DNA from: Panorpa germanica
Lineage: Eukaryota; Arthropoda; Insecta; Mecoptera; Panorpidae
Assembly (NCBI GenBank): GCA_963678705.1
Contig: OY783217.1
Location: 7,130,001 to 7,194,000 of the forward strand
Reading direction: 5' to 3'
DNA: 64,000 nt
Numbering within the stretch: the first letter of the stretch is position 1; every line of letters begins with the position of its first letter. Shown one piece after another: positions 49,314-61,300 of the stretch. The position numbers were made by a program, and so were the translations under genes. The notes under the pieces are model-generated. The model saw only the letters and a program-made list of their open reading frames with translations, was not told the origin of the DNA and made no database searches.

Positions 49314-50776
49314 TTTTTAAAATTTGATACTAAAATTTATTTAATTAGAAACTAGTCTTAACAAAATATATTCCCTTTTTGCAAACTAATTTTAAAAAAC
49401 AAAACAATACGACTGTTTCTGAGTCATGGCCATCCAATCTTCAATCCCCTCACCTCTAGTACTTAAAATGGTATAATTAAAACAAACCGGTGCATGAGAT
49501 GATGTCATGAAAACACGATGATGACATCATGGAGGTTTCAACCTTGAAATTAACTTACATTTCTTTTGATAGTTAATACAATAAATATATTAATTATACA
49601 AACAATTTTTCTAATTTAATATAGGCTAAACCATTTTGATATTTATTGATTTATAATTTTTACATAGCTATCACTATAAATTTTGTTTTCAATGGGTTTG
49701 CATAACTACTCTTTATGAATTTGTCATTGAGTCCAGAGCAATCTATAATTATTTTATTTAAGCTCATGAAACAAACATAAACGCAATCAGGAAGATAAAT
49801 AATACAAATATCTCTGTAGACATTCTTGTTAAAATGTTATTAGTTTATTAAAGATTGACTATGAAAAATGCAGCTGTAAATATCATTTCTGAGTAATTAT
49901 AAGAATGTTTTATATAAATTGATACTCGCTAAACACAGTTTATGTGTTTAAACTTTCTTTACATAAAAATGTTATGTAAATAAAACGCATTAAATGACCT
50001 TTATATATGCATAGAATTATAAAACGTGTTTTTGTAATAGTAAAAAATAAGAACAGATATATAACTATAATAAAAATACCTTTTGTATCTTTAGAAAAGA
50101 AAAAAAATTCACTTGTTCTATTTATAATAATCTACGGAAATTATTTGTTACTATGAATATAAAATGAATACCGTTTGTTTTAAAAATCGTTTTATTAAAA
50201 ATATCTATAAAAGTACAAAAACAATTATTTCATTAAAAAAAAGTAGAAATTGGCAGTGCTTTTCATCGTTACTTTTCTATTATCATTTTAATTGAGGTCT
50301 GAAATAAAAAAGGATTAAATAAAATTATTTAGTTCATTTTAGAAAAAAAATTATGTGATTTAAACTCTTTTGCCATGTTAAAGCAAGGCGTCAAAATTAT
50401 TAACATTATTATCTACTCCTGCTAAACACAAATTTGTATAAGTATATCCAACATAATAGAAACCTATTACGTTAACAATTTTACCTAATATACAACGCTT
50501 TGTGATCAATTTTTTGGATTTTTAAAAAATAAATCATAACTTTTTGAGATTATATAATATTAAAAACGTTCCATGATGGATTCAAGGACATTAAAATAGC
50601 TATAAAATAATACCGCCTTTAAATTAAATATTACTAGGTTTTGTTTAAGAAAATATTACATGAATGTAAGGTATTAGCAATCATGTTTTGTGTTTAGCGG
50701 ATTATTTATGATACTAGTCTGGATTATATAACCCAGAATAAAAAGCAAAATACAAGTTATTAAGAAACCGTATTAC
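49314..50776. other. Intergenic between MTFP1 and EXO1
   Basis: About 1.5 kb of AT-rich DNA that holds the EXO1 3' UTR, the MTFP1 upstream region and a repeat unit (49921-50714, listed separately). I see no gene. Confidence 0.5.
49921..50714. repeat. Repeat with GATAC-TCGCTAAACACAG ends, copy A
   Basis: The left end is GATACTCGCTAAACACAGTT. The right end, as reverse complement, reads CCGCTAAACACAAAACATGA with GTATC some 13 bases further out. The stretch ATTACTAGGTTTTGTTTAA with a TTTTGTGTTTAGC ending (50628-50700) recurs at 57463-57540 and, more diverged, at 56280-56354. The inverted ends suggest a DNA-transposon-derived element of about 790 bp without coding capacity. Confidence 0.5.
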
Positions 50777-52155
50777 TTACTTTTTTTGGAATCCAAACAT
50801 ACTGAGCCGGCTCTGAGTTGAATTAGCTTGCGATTTTTGTTTAGCCAGACCAGGTCGCCGACAAGAAGATACTTTAGACTTTGCTTTTACTGTAATTTTA
50901 TTATTCCTCATATCAGGTTGAGATAAAGTTTTCCTTAGAGTATCTCCGTTAATTGTATTAGATAATGGTAATGAAACCGATTCTCCTTTTACTAATGTGG
51001 ATTTCTAAAATTAAATATAAAAGTAAGTTAAATATCTCAATCTAATATATATTTATTATTATCTTACATCGGACTGTGAACTATTTGGTGTATCAACTGC
51101 TATTGCCGAATCGTTAGAAGAATCATCATTTCTTGATTTAGTCAAACGTTTATCATCTATGTTCATTTCTTTATTTATCACAGTTTTACAAGGAGATCCA
51201 ACGTCATCATCATTTATCATTTTGGTATTAGTTACTCTTGATTGATCACCATCAATTTCAATTATATCTGTACAACTACTAAGTGATCGCAGTAAACAAC
51301 CCTGAGTAATTTTCCTTTTACTGTTAACATTTTTAGAGCTATTATCACAATCTTTATTTGTTTTATCGATATAGTAATCTTCATTATTAAATATGCTATA
51401 ATCGTTTGATTCTGTTGAATTAAGTGAACTAGACAAATTTGTATTTTTAGAAAAAGATCTATTGTCATCTTTATCTTCTAACTTTTCGCATACTTCATTT
51501 ATTTTACTTGTTACTTTTGGAGTACATCTTTTAGAATTATCAAACTTTGTTGTATTTTTCCCACTAAAAAATTTACTAATAACAACTTGTTTTTCTGTTA
51601 TTACTGTACGTTCAAATTTGCTTAATTTTTTAATCGGTTTATTTTTAAAACAGTTATCAAAATCTTTAACAGGACTTTGTAAAGTTTGAATTAAAGATTT
51701 ATTTTTATAATTACTTAATAAAATCGGAGAGGTCATTTCTGGATTCTCTAAAATCATTTTATCAGGAGTGTTCAAATCTGATGGACTTAATAAACTTTTT
51801 GCAAAAGGATTTCTTTTCGCTGGACTTTTTTTTAAATTATCTTCTGAAATGCTTTTAACAAACGGATTTTTCAGTAATCGAGTGGGGCTCGTGATCATTG
51901 CTTCACAATCGTTTGATCCTTCATTACAAATACCTGAAGACAAGGATTTTGTGTTTTCTATTGTTATAACGTAATTTTCATTTGTTGTGCATTGCCTTTT
52001 ATTTGGTGGTTCCACGGAGCCATACATTGCCGCTAATTCGGCCATTGATACACTGTAAAACATCAATTACTGTTTTATTTAAAATAGTTCTTAACATATA
52101 TCACATTATTTATATATGTACTAGGCATAGATTGATGTGATACATAAATATATAA

Positions 52156-52209
<54 letters not shown>

Positions 52210-54096
52210 GATTTATTCAAGCAATAACTTTAAATAGTTTTTGCTATAAACATACCTAGATTCGCCTTCATTATCAATGGATTCTGTTCTGCTTCGGCGT
52301 AATGCTTTTGTATCGATAGAAGCTTTCTTGCCTGCAGAAATTCCAAAGTCAATCTTTCTGGGATTACGTTTTAAAGGAGCTTCAGTTGGTACAAAGCCAT
52401 TTTTCCAAATACTGCTATGAGGTGCAATTGACTTTTGTGACCAACCTGATGTCTTTCCTCCAGTTGGCTATAATTAATTAATTTAATAAATAAATTATTC
52501 TATTAAGTTAAGAAATGATATGCTATACCTTATTTGATGCACTGTCTGGGTTCCAATCATCCATTTTCTTCATGGAAAATGGGTCTAAATTTCCTAATGC
52601 TAATTGAAAAGCTATTTTATTGTCGAACATGTCGCCCGCGTTACTGCAAAATTCTAAATTTGTACCTGCAATTGTAAGCGAAGATTTTAATCCTTCTTAA
52701 TCATATGTAAAAAGCTTGTAATAGTCTTTATATATTTTAAAATAAGGTTACTATATTGTAAATAAATGTATTGGAACTCTGAAGTGATTTTTGTTGCATC
52801 AACAGTTTCCCAACACATTACCTAAGTAACAAACAAAATTCTCTTATCTTTTATCACCTCTTAGCATCGTTATCAGCCTTTTAGCCATACCTGTTTTTTC
52901 AGGATCATTAAGACGAACAAGTTTTCTTTTAACGGGATCATATACTATCATATGTCGAAATGTTGCATCTGCTTTAAGAAATCCTTCACGATATTCATCA
53001 GTAACAATTAAATTTTTCATATTCAAATATCCAGGAATACGTAAGAGGGCCTGGAAATAATATCTATTGCGATAATACTTCTATTTCTGTACGCATTGTT
53101 GCTTATATAGAAAATACTTACTCGGTAAATATCGGGATCTTCAGTTTTATTAACAAATTTACAAGCTTTAACTAGTCCAATTCCCGGAAGGGAATCTAAA
53201 TAGTCACATCCAGATAGAATACACATATGTCTAAACTTTTCGAAGCAATATCGTTCAGGACGGACACCCATAGCTAAATGAAGCTTTTCAGCTTCGAAAA
53301 ATACACAACTGCCATGTAAGTCTAGTTTAAACAAAATCTGAAAATTCGTTTGATATTAATTATCCTGATCTTTGTATATAAATAAATCACTTTACCTATT
53401 ATATTATTTACCTTATCACAACCAAATAACGTTAAGTCTGAATCCTCTGTAATAACAAGCTGTGCAATACCCTTCTGATTTAAATAAGCCATTTGTGCGT
53501 CTGCTTCATACGGCGCTACAATACAATCGACATTTCTTTTCCTGCATTCTTGGATTAATTGTAAGGCCATGTCATGGGTTATATCGACGCATCGACGAAG
53601 AAAAGATCGGGCTTCATCAGTTTTTCCCAAACGTAAGAGTTCTGCGGCTCTAGTTTTTGCAGCTTTTCTCGATCTAAATGTGAAAGAGTAAAATGAGAAA
53701 TGGCTGCACAAGAACATTGGAAATAGCTGTACATTTTATTTGCTCACTCTCTTCTTTTCTTTTCTGTCAATGCTTTTGCTGGAAGGTGGCGACCATCGAA
53801 GACTAGTATTGGCTTAATATTGTGACTTAGTAGCATGTTGACATATTTCAAACAATACTGTATATGACTATAAAAAAAACTGTTATCAGCTTCATGTACA
53901 TATTAAGTAGATGCGGGTTTTTATTAAAAGCATACATATCGGTTGTTTCTCCTCTTGCTAATTTATCTGCACAAGCAAAAGCCCCTTTATGAAGCCAACA
54001 ATAAGAATCTATTGCTACAGTGTATCCTTTAAATTCACTTATATGGCTCTTTTTAGAAGCTTTCTCCAAAAATGGTAATAACCCCGTAATGCCCAT
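50777..54096 (-). CDS. EXO1: Exonuclease 1 (EXO1)
   Basis: Nine exons keep phase: 54096-53936, 53867-53748, 53673-53412, 53337-53122, 53050-52891, 52665-52529, 52467-52256, 52052-51068 and 51004-50777, giving 826 residues (human 846). The XPG-type N and I regions fill about the first 340 residues. The catalytic acids fall at the same numbers as in human EXO1: D30 ([12 protein letters not shown]), D78 (LVFDG), E150 and D152 (YEADAQ), D171 and D173 (EDSD); the SGCDYL aspartate follows, then the helix-hairpin-helix [13 protein letters not shown]. The C-terminal half is long, S/K/N-rich and poorly conserved, mostly in the 985-bp exon 8. The ending [10 protein letters not shown] parallels the human FGFKK end. 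It is a 5'-3' exonuclease and flap nuclease for mismatch repair and resection. I start at [10 protein letters not shown]; an ATG three codons upstream (54105) is in frame. Confidence 0.97.
52142..52207. repeat. TA microsatellite in an EXO1 intron
   Basis: A run of ATATA/TAAATATA units that becomes a perfect (TA)n of over 35 bp. It lies in the intron between the exons ending at 52256 and starting at 52052, close to the acceptor side, and is probably length-variable. Confidence 0.9.
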
Positions 54097-54524
54097 ATTA
54101 AACAAATAATTAAAAGAAAAATATAATCCTGGAATAATTGTTTAAAAATATAAAGCAAATACTTGCTACTATCCACTACTATCCACTTCTAACCTCTCTT
54201 TTTATAAATACAACAAACTTTTCCCGCCGTTTGACGGAAATGTCAATAATCTATTCGTGTGCAGAATAGATTCACATGTTTGACGATAGGGTTTCTCATG
54301 GTTTTCTAATGAATTGCATGAATTAGTATTTAAATATTTATAATTAATGTTATTGTAATGAGACATTATTTATATTTTTAATTATACTATTTTCATTTTG
54401 TCAAACATAATCCGCTAATGGTGGCAAATGGCATTGGAAAGCCATTATAATATAACTTCAGTTTGATGAAACGTCAAAATGAATAAAACCTAAATTTTCG
54501 GAGACACGTCACTTTTAAATAAAA
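54097..54524. promoter_or_regulatory. Divergent promoter region, EXO1 (-) and Kish (+)
   Basis: The start codons are 428 bp apart in opposite directions. Both leaders and promoters probably lie here. No TATA box stands out from the AT-rich background. The pair matches the head-to-head arrangement of LSM14 and cytochrome c1 elsewhere in the window. Confidence 0.5.
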
Positions 54525-55018
54525 ATGGTAAATATAAATGAAAAAATTATTATGAAAGTATATTAATAATTGTTAAATGATATATACTAACTATATGTTT
54601 ATTACAGAGCGCTTTATTTAATTTTCAAAGTCTATTAAGTGTAATACTTCTACTAATATGTACCTGTGCGTACCTAAGATCATTGTTTCCTAGTATTATG
54701 GATAAAAACAAAGTTGGGTCAGTAAAATTAATAATTTTTAATTCTAATTCTAAAAATTCTATTTTAATAATATTTATAATTCTCTATTTTATGAACAGTT
54801 AGTTTTCTAGTAACATATTCCAATAAAATTTGTCTGTATGGTTTCATTTAAATGGTGAATTGATATTTTCTTTTTTGTTAGAAGAGTTCATTCAAAACTT
54901 TATAAATTTCAGAGTAATGGGAATATTCTGGAAATGTGCAAGGATTGGAGAAAGAAAATCACCATACGTTGCAGCTGGATGTATAATGATGGCGTTTTCG
55001 ATATTGTTTTGGAGTTAA
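54525..55018 (+). CDS. kish: Kish / TMEM167, small Golgi membrane protein
   Basis: Three exons (54525-54527, 54608-54717, 54913-55018) give 72 residues, exactly the length of human TMEM167A. The first coding exon is the ATG alone, followed at once by a GTAAAT donor. The protein begins [11 protein letters not shown], has a signal-anchor helix ([16 protein letters not shown]), then the conserved [18 protein letters not shown] and a second hydrophobic helix ([12 protein letters not shown]). The family is needed for constitutive secretion at the Golgi in fly cells. A frame opening at 54830 in the preceding intron runs into exon 3 but the upstream part is not conserved. It is transcribed divergently from EXO1. 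Confidence 0.96.
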
Positions 55019-56055
55019 ATAACTTAAATTAAAAATACTAATTGGGCTGTTTTAAAACCTTGTTTTGGTATATTATATAAATTTATACAGATGTATAAGC
55101 ATATAATTCTTTAATTTATATAATAAAAAATGCTTCATTATAAAAATTGCTATATAAATAGTGCATTGTTGTAATAAAAATTTATATATTTTTTTAAAAT
55201 GAGTTTTTACTACTTGACGCTACATACTTTTAATACATGATTCAGAATCATAAAATCAATGGTTGTCGACTACAACATGGTTGATCTCCGAGACAACTTT
55301 TGATTTAATATTATATTTTCTACTATACTCCTCAAATAGCTCAATTTTACAAATAATTTACAATAAATAATATACTTTCCCTGTATTGCTTTTATATCTG
55401 TTTCTATAGAACCAGTTAATTATTATTCTTCGAGCTGATTTGTGCATTTGTGACTGGAAATAATATATTTTAGAATGAGACTTAACAAAAGAAAGAATAA
55501 TTAATAATAAAATTTATAGAATTTAATTTCGAGCCTATAGAGTAACTCCTACAAGTATAAAATGAAAGTAATAGGAATATTTGATGTAAAAACTTAGGAA
55601 TCAAGGAATCTGGAAAAATGATTAGTTTTTTTTAAATATTTCAGTTAGCTAATAATAAGTTATTGTTTTTAGTAGATTAGTGTCTATTATTTTTTTCGTT
55701 ATATTGGATTATAATAGTATTATATAAAAAATTTCAATATTTATAACAATAATACACTATTACATTTTTTGTTTATAATTGACTATATAGCTACTATTTA
55801 AAATTAATTTCTAATTAAGAAGACAAATTAAGAAAGGATGAAAATAGTAATGTCTTTTTTCTTAGTTACTTAACAATATCTGAATTCATCGTTATGTTTC
55901 TTTTAAAATACAAACATTATATATTCAACTCTTCATTAATATGAATTGCTTTTTATATTTGGGTATATACACTGGAATAATTAACTTCTTTATTTAGCAA
56001 AGCAAATTTTCATTAGGCTTTTTATTACTTACTTTTACTTGATTTAAATGTATAT

Positions 56056-56354
56056 GATACCCGCTAACACAGTTACTTGTATTTAAGATTTACCTAACAT
56101 TACTGGTTGGTTTGTTACAGGTTACAAGTTATCTGTTACATACCTATTTCATTGCTATTGTAATCGTAAAATCACCTTTTTCGAATAAGAAGAATCATAA
56201 CATGTCCTAATAGGACTAAAAACTCTTAAAAAACTTTCTTAAGAATTAAATAAATAAAATATGACCTTTTTGATTTAAATATTACAAGGTTTCGTTTTAG
56301 TAAAATTTAAAATGGATTCAAGGTGATAACCATGTTTTGAGATAAGAGGGTATC
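56056..56354. repeat. Repeat with GATACCC ends, copy B
   Basis: The left end is GATACCCGCTAACACAGTTA. The right end reads GAGATAAGAGGGTATC, whose reverse complement is GATACCCTCTTATCTC, so GATACCC forms a perfect 7-bp terminal inverted repeat and the rest is weaker. Internal parts (ATGACCTTT, ATTACAAGGTTTCGTTTTAG) correspond to the other copies at 49921 and 57211. It is about 300 bp and non-coding. Confidence 0.5.
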
Positions 56355-57210
56355 TTTATATGACAATGAATATATAAATAAGACGGACTATTACTAGATA
56401 TTTACTAAAAGAAATATAAAATTCAATTTGCTAAATAAAGAAATTAAGGAAAAACTGGAGTCTACTTCTATATCAAAAAAACTATTTTCACAAAGAGTTA
56501 CGATAATATTTCAAGTAAAGGAATGAAAATAATTTTAGATGAAGCTTTGGTTTTTGGCAATTGTTATTTAACATAATTAATTTTAGTCAGGTTAATATTA
56601 AAGTTATTATGTCTATATAAGTAAGTATAAAGAAATCTCTGAGGTTTATATAAAATTCTTTAGATTTCTTGAAACTTATATCATATTAGTACTCTACTAA
56701 ATAAGTTAAAATTGTGACCATATAAAACTACTATTAATTTTAATAAATCCTTGGCAGTGAGGTATGGCCACTTTGTTTTTATGATTATTAAGTTTTATTG
56801 TAAAATATTACGGATTGTTAGTAATATAAGAGTATTTTTAATAATATACATAATAATGGTTAAAAAATTATTTTTTATAAGAATAAACATTTACATATTA
56901 AAATTTTGAATGAAATGCAACCATTGGAAAGTTCTAGCTTAGTTTGTTATAAATATTCCTTTAAGCATTTTACAATAAATAAATCTAAAAATACTAAATA
57001 GTTTTTATAGTGACATGAAGCCAAGGATAAGTAAATATAGTGAACTATTCACAAGACCGAATTTTGAAATTTTGAATTCATTTTTCGAAAATCTATGGTA
57101 TTATAAATTTTGATAAAGTAATGCTTATTATATTTCTTTTACTTTAAACAATTAAATAGTTGAAAAAAAAAAAACGATTTTGTTTGAGATTTAATAGATC
57201 CAATACAACC

Positions 57211-57772
57211 AATCTATTAAACACAGTTATATGTATTTATTTATTTAATATTCCTCGGTTCTAAACACCTCCTACACATGTTTTCTAAATATAATGTTCA
57301 GTTAAGTAGTCTATTGCTATTAGAAACATAAAAGACTTTTCAATAAATTGAATTTTAAAATGACCTTTCTTGATTGATAAAGTTTAAAACGCGACCTATG
57401 TATGGTATGGTACCTCTAAAAGCAAATTATAAATAAATTGTGCACTATTATAAACTTATCAGATGAAATATTGGTAGGTTTTGTTTAACTAAATTTGTCC
57501 GGTATTTAAGGTAATATACACATTTTGTGCTTAGCAGAAAATGAGACTTAAGGATTAACTTTTCAGAGAGAGCATTTTAATTACGATTATGTACTTGCGC
57601 TAATTTAATACTGATTGTACGTAAATGTAATTTTAGAACATATACGAGGCCTTAACACCATAAAGTGTGAAGACATAATATTAAAATATTGGGTAACCGG
57701 AAGACACAAACATACCACTTATTTATCATATGCGTTTAGATTAAATTAGACATAACTGTGTTTAGTGGATAG
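57211..57772. repeat. Repeat with CTAAACACAGTTAT ends, copy C
   Basis: The left end is AATCTATTAAACACAGTTAT. The right end, as reverse complement, reads CTATCCACTAAACACAGTTA. The copy contains ATGACCTTTCTTGATTGA (57361) and TAGGTTTTGTTTAACTAAAT with a TTTTGTGCTTAGC ending (57476-57536), shared with copy A. Whether it is one element of about 560 bp or two overlapping ones is unclear. Confidence 0.45.
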
Positions 57773-58342
57773 AAGATAAAAAAAATCGTCGAAATAAACG
57801 TCCTAAACCTTAGCAGTCTTGTAAATAATGCATTTATAAATTTAGTATCAATGTTATATGAAAAATACCATGTTATTTATATAAAAAAATCAGTCGTTGT
57901 TTACCCTAATAGTTACATTCCAACTTTAAAGATATTTTGTCGATAATTGTATTTTTCTTAAATCACATAAAATGTCATACTGATAATATATAATTATTAA
58001 AGTCAATATACTTAATGTAACATTACAAAACGCAAAATGCTAAGAATTCTGAGATATCATGTTAAATAGTTAAAGTTTGCTGCAAACAATGCCTATAACT
58101 TGTTTAAAAGTAACCGTGATGAGATCTGATAAAATAACTTTAAAAAATAAGGTTTCTCTTAGTTTTTTAAAAGATATTCATACTTCATTGCGCTATTTAG
58201 ATTAAATAAATAAAAGAACAGAGTTGTACTATCAAAGCAGTCTGATCTCAATGAGTCACGATATTGGTATTGTCTGCACTGTCTTTTACCTTACTTTTAC
58301 CGCTGTTACTATATTACTTTTGAAGATCCCTTCACCGATGCG

Positions 58343-61300
58343 TTACGTACTGATCATTTGCAGATACTTGTGCTTATGTTTAGTCAACATATCCGTCACC
58401 GTTACAAGTCTTTTAATACTAGGTTGAGTTTTTGCGAGCGCCTGCAAATCTGTTAAATGCGATACACAAATGTGATGAAGCGTTGCTAGTTCCTTGCCTA
58501 GAATACATTTTGAAAGTAATCGTTATATATATATATTATAAACTGATTGATAGAAAATAAATTCAGTGATATCTCTTAGGTTAATTGAAAATAGGTTGGA
58601 TATATGTATCACCTGTATCACTTTGCATTTGGTGAGTATAAGACTGACTGCCAGGTTCTGGTATACTTCCAGGAGGTAGATTTGGTTCTCCTATAGCAGA
58701 TAACTGATCGAGGAATACCACCATACGCTCTTTATTTTTTAAAATAAATGGATTTACTACTTCCATATATGGTTCCTAATATCGAACGAATAAAAATTAA
58801 TAATTTACAATAGTATCGTAATTTATGTTAAGTAATGCACGTGAAATGTACCTTTCCACCAAATTCCACTAGATTTGCCAAATTTTGTAAGCATTTTGCC
58901 ACCATCACCAACGATCTTGTGGAGTGTGTAGGAGGCGTTTCATTGACTAATCCAAATTGGCGTGGATTTAATAAGGCAGGGCAAAGTAGTCTCAGGAATA
59001 TAAAACCGGAGACAACTCGAGTTCGAACAAGTCTTTCATGTGGCCATTTGCCAACTACAGCTCTTTGTAGACATCCGCATATGTATCTTACTGGCCTGGG
59101 ACACGCATCCGGAGATGTAAAAATGCTTAATGTAACCTGCGATATAAAGTTTTATCAAATACTTACGATTTTGGAAATATATTGCCCATTTTATAAAATG
59201 TACCTACCTGATCGAGAACTTGCAGTAGAAACTCTGCATTACTGCATGCATCGTCCGGTGAATCCATTTTAGTTGGATTTAATTCGGCTGATTGTTTCGA
59301 TTCTAGCAACCGTGATATTGTATCAGAAACTGCAGCCTATAATACCAAAATAAATATTACAATGGTTTATATATAAATAATATTTAGATTAGGTATCTTT
59401 TATATATGTATATACCTGAAGAAAACCACCACATTCTGTTCGCATATAGAGATCCATTAAAGTGGTAGGAAGAGAAGCTGCTCTAAATAAAGTAGCAGTA
59501 TCACCTTCTCGTGTAACTTCTGAGCTCAACAACTCTCTTAATAATTCAGTTTCACGTTTCTCATGCCTAAATACTCCTAGTAAAGCTAAAATTATATGAT
59601 AATTTTAACGAATTTGGACGTATTTACAATTATGCACTCTGAAATATTTCGAATAATTACCAGTTGCTAAGGGTACTCTGTCATTATGACATAAATCAGC
59701 TAATGCTTTCACAGCTGTTAAACCATTCTCTAGCAATAGTTGTTGCAGGGGGCTATATTCCTCAGCTGGCATTACTAAATCATGTAAGTATCTGGTTCTA
59801 AGTCTTAAACTGCCCCATTCTCCAATTGGTGTTACACCAGCTAATGCATGCCACTCTTCTTTCTCTTGTCCATTACCTAAAGTTGACAAATCGACAACCA
59901 GTTCAGCGACCTCAGAATCCTTACCACGTTTACCACGATTTAAGACAGTGATAGTAAACGAAACTACATCTGGAGGAACGTCACTAAAATCAAAATAACA
60001 ATAATTATTGAATGGAAAAAATGATGTTTTTATTAAGATGTTATACTCACTCCAACAAAAATTCTTCATCCCAAACCGGATCTGGACCAGACTTTACTTT
60101 GGTACGAGCTACACGAACTTGATTTATGGACAATACACAATATGGCTGTGGTACAAGTCTCAGCGGTAATCTATGTGCGTCTAGTATATGTAAACACAGA
60201 CAACGTAATTCTCGTAAGCGAGGAACTTTTGCTTGTGCCTTTGAGATTTGCGGTATACATAGTGGTCGCAATGCTGTTAGCCATTCCGAATACTGCTGCG
60301 CAGAAGGTGCACAGAGATGTGTTACCGTCGCAAGACATGGTAGAGCTCGTTCAACCATTTGAAAACAATACGGTCGCTCCCACAAAGATTCATGAACCTA
60401 GAATAAAACAGGATATCTAACATCGATTTGAGTTTACTTCCATGCTGCTTTTATTAATCAGATTTAACATAGAAAATATGATATATATATTCTGCAAATA
60501 TTACCTGATAGAGATACGCACAACTGAGATCGATCAGACCTTTTGGCTTCGTTCTCTTAGGACTATCATAAAATAATAAATGAGTATCGCTTCCTTCAAC
60601 TTGCAATACGAAGTACAATTGTTTATACTTCTTCGCTGTTTTATCAGATTTTTTTAATAAGTAGCTGTAAAAATAAAATATTACTTAAAGATTATATTTT
60701 TAGAATTAAAATTTTCCAGTGTATGTGTATTTACCCCTGATGTTTAATGCCTTTAGTTTTTTTGAGACCTATTTGATCTCTACATTCTCGTAGCGTTGCA
60801 TAAATTTTTTCAGCAGCAGCACCAAATGTCGATTGCCCGGCATCAGGTTGACACCCTTCTGCTACAAGCTAAATTTTTTATTATTAATTAATATACTTTA
60901 CATAAAGCAAGTTTTTCAATATAAATTTCAGTAGTATTTATTACCGGTTGCACTAATGTATGACCTTCTACAATTTGCTCTTTCCGATATCTATTAATAA
61001 CGGCATCTAAACATTCAAAAGTTCTACCGCCCATAAGATAACGAACTCCTTTCTTTTCAATGCGGAATCGTTGAATTTGATTATTAATATGGAAGAAAAG
61101 TGAATAATCACCAGGCGAGTTATCACTAGGTCGCACTAAAAATGATCCAGGTCCAGCTGTAAAGATAAAATTTACATATATATTAATTTACTTTGAATTG
61201 AAGATAATTGATTATTTCTTAAATAATTTTCAAATAAAAATACCTTTTACCAGCATGTCCACAGCTTCACTTTTTGTACATGAAGGATGAAACCAAGAGA

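Larger units (their letters stand above)
55019..58342. other. Intergenic between convergent Kish and RasGAP
   Basis: About 3.3 kb holding the 3' UTRs of Kish (an AATAAA lies near 55122) and RasGAP. It contains two repeat units (56056-56354, 57211-57772). There is no open frame with coding character apart from the last RasGAP exon at its right edge. Confidence 0.55.

Noticed and set aside
58835..59272. A 145-codon plus-strand frame.
   Set aside because: It runs antisense to two well-supported RasGAP exons and the intron between them.
59570..59585. Glycine in LLGVFRHE of RasGAP looked like a lost catalytic arginine (human has LLRIFLHE).
   Set aside because: The arginine finger of this family lies further on, in TLFRAASL (compare NF1 TLFRGNSL), and is present as R642 here.
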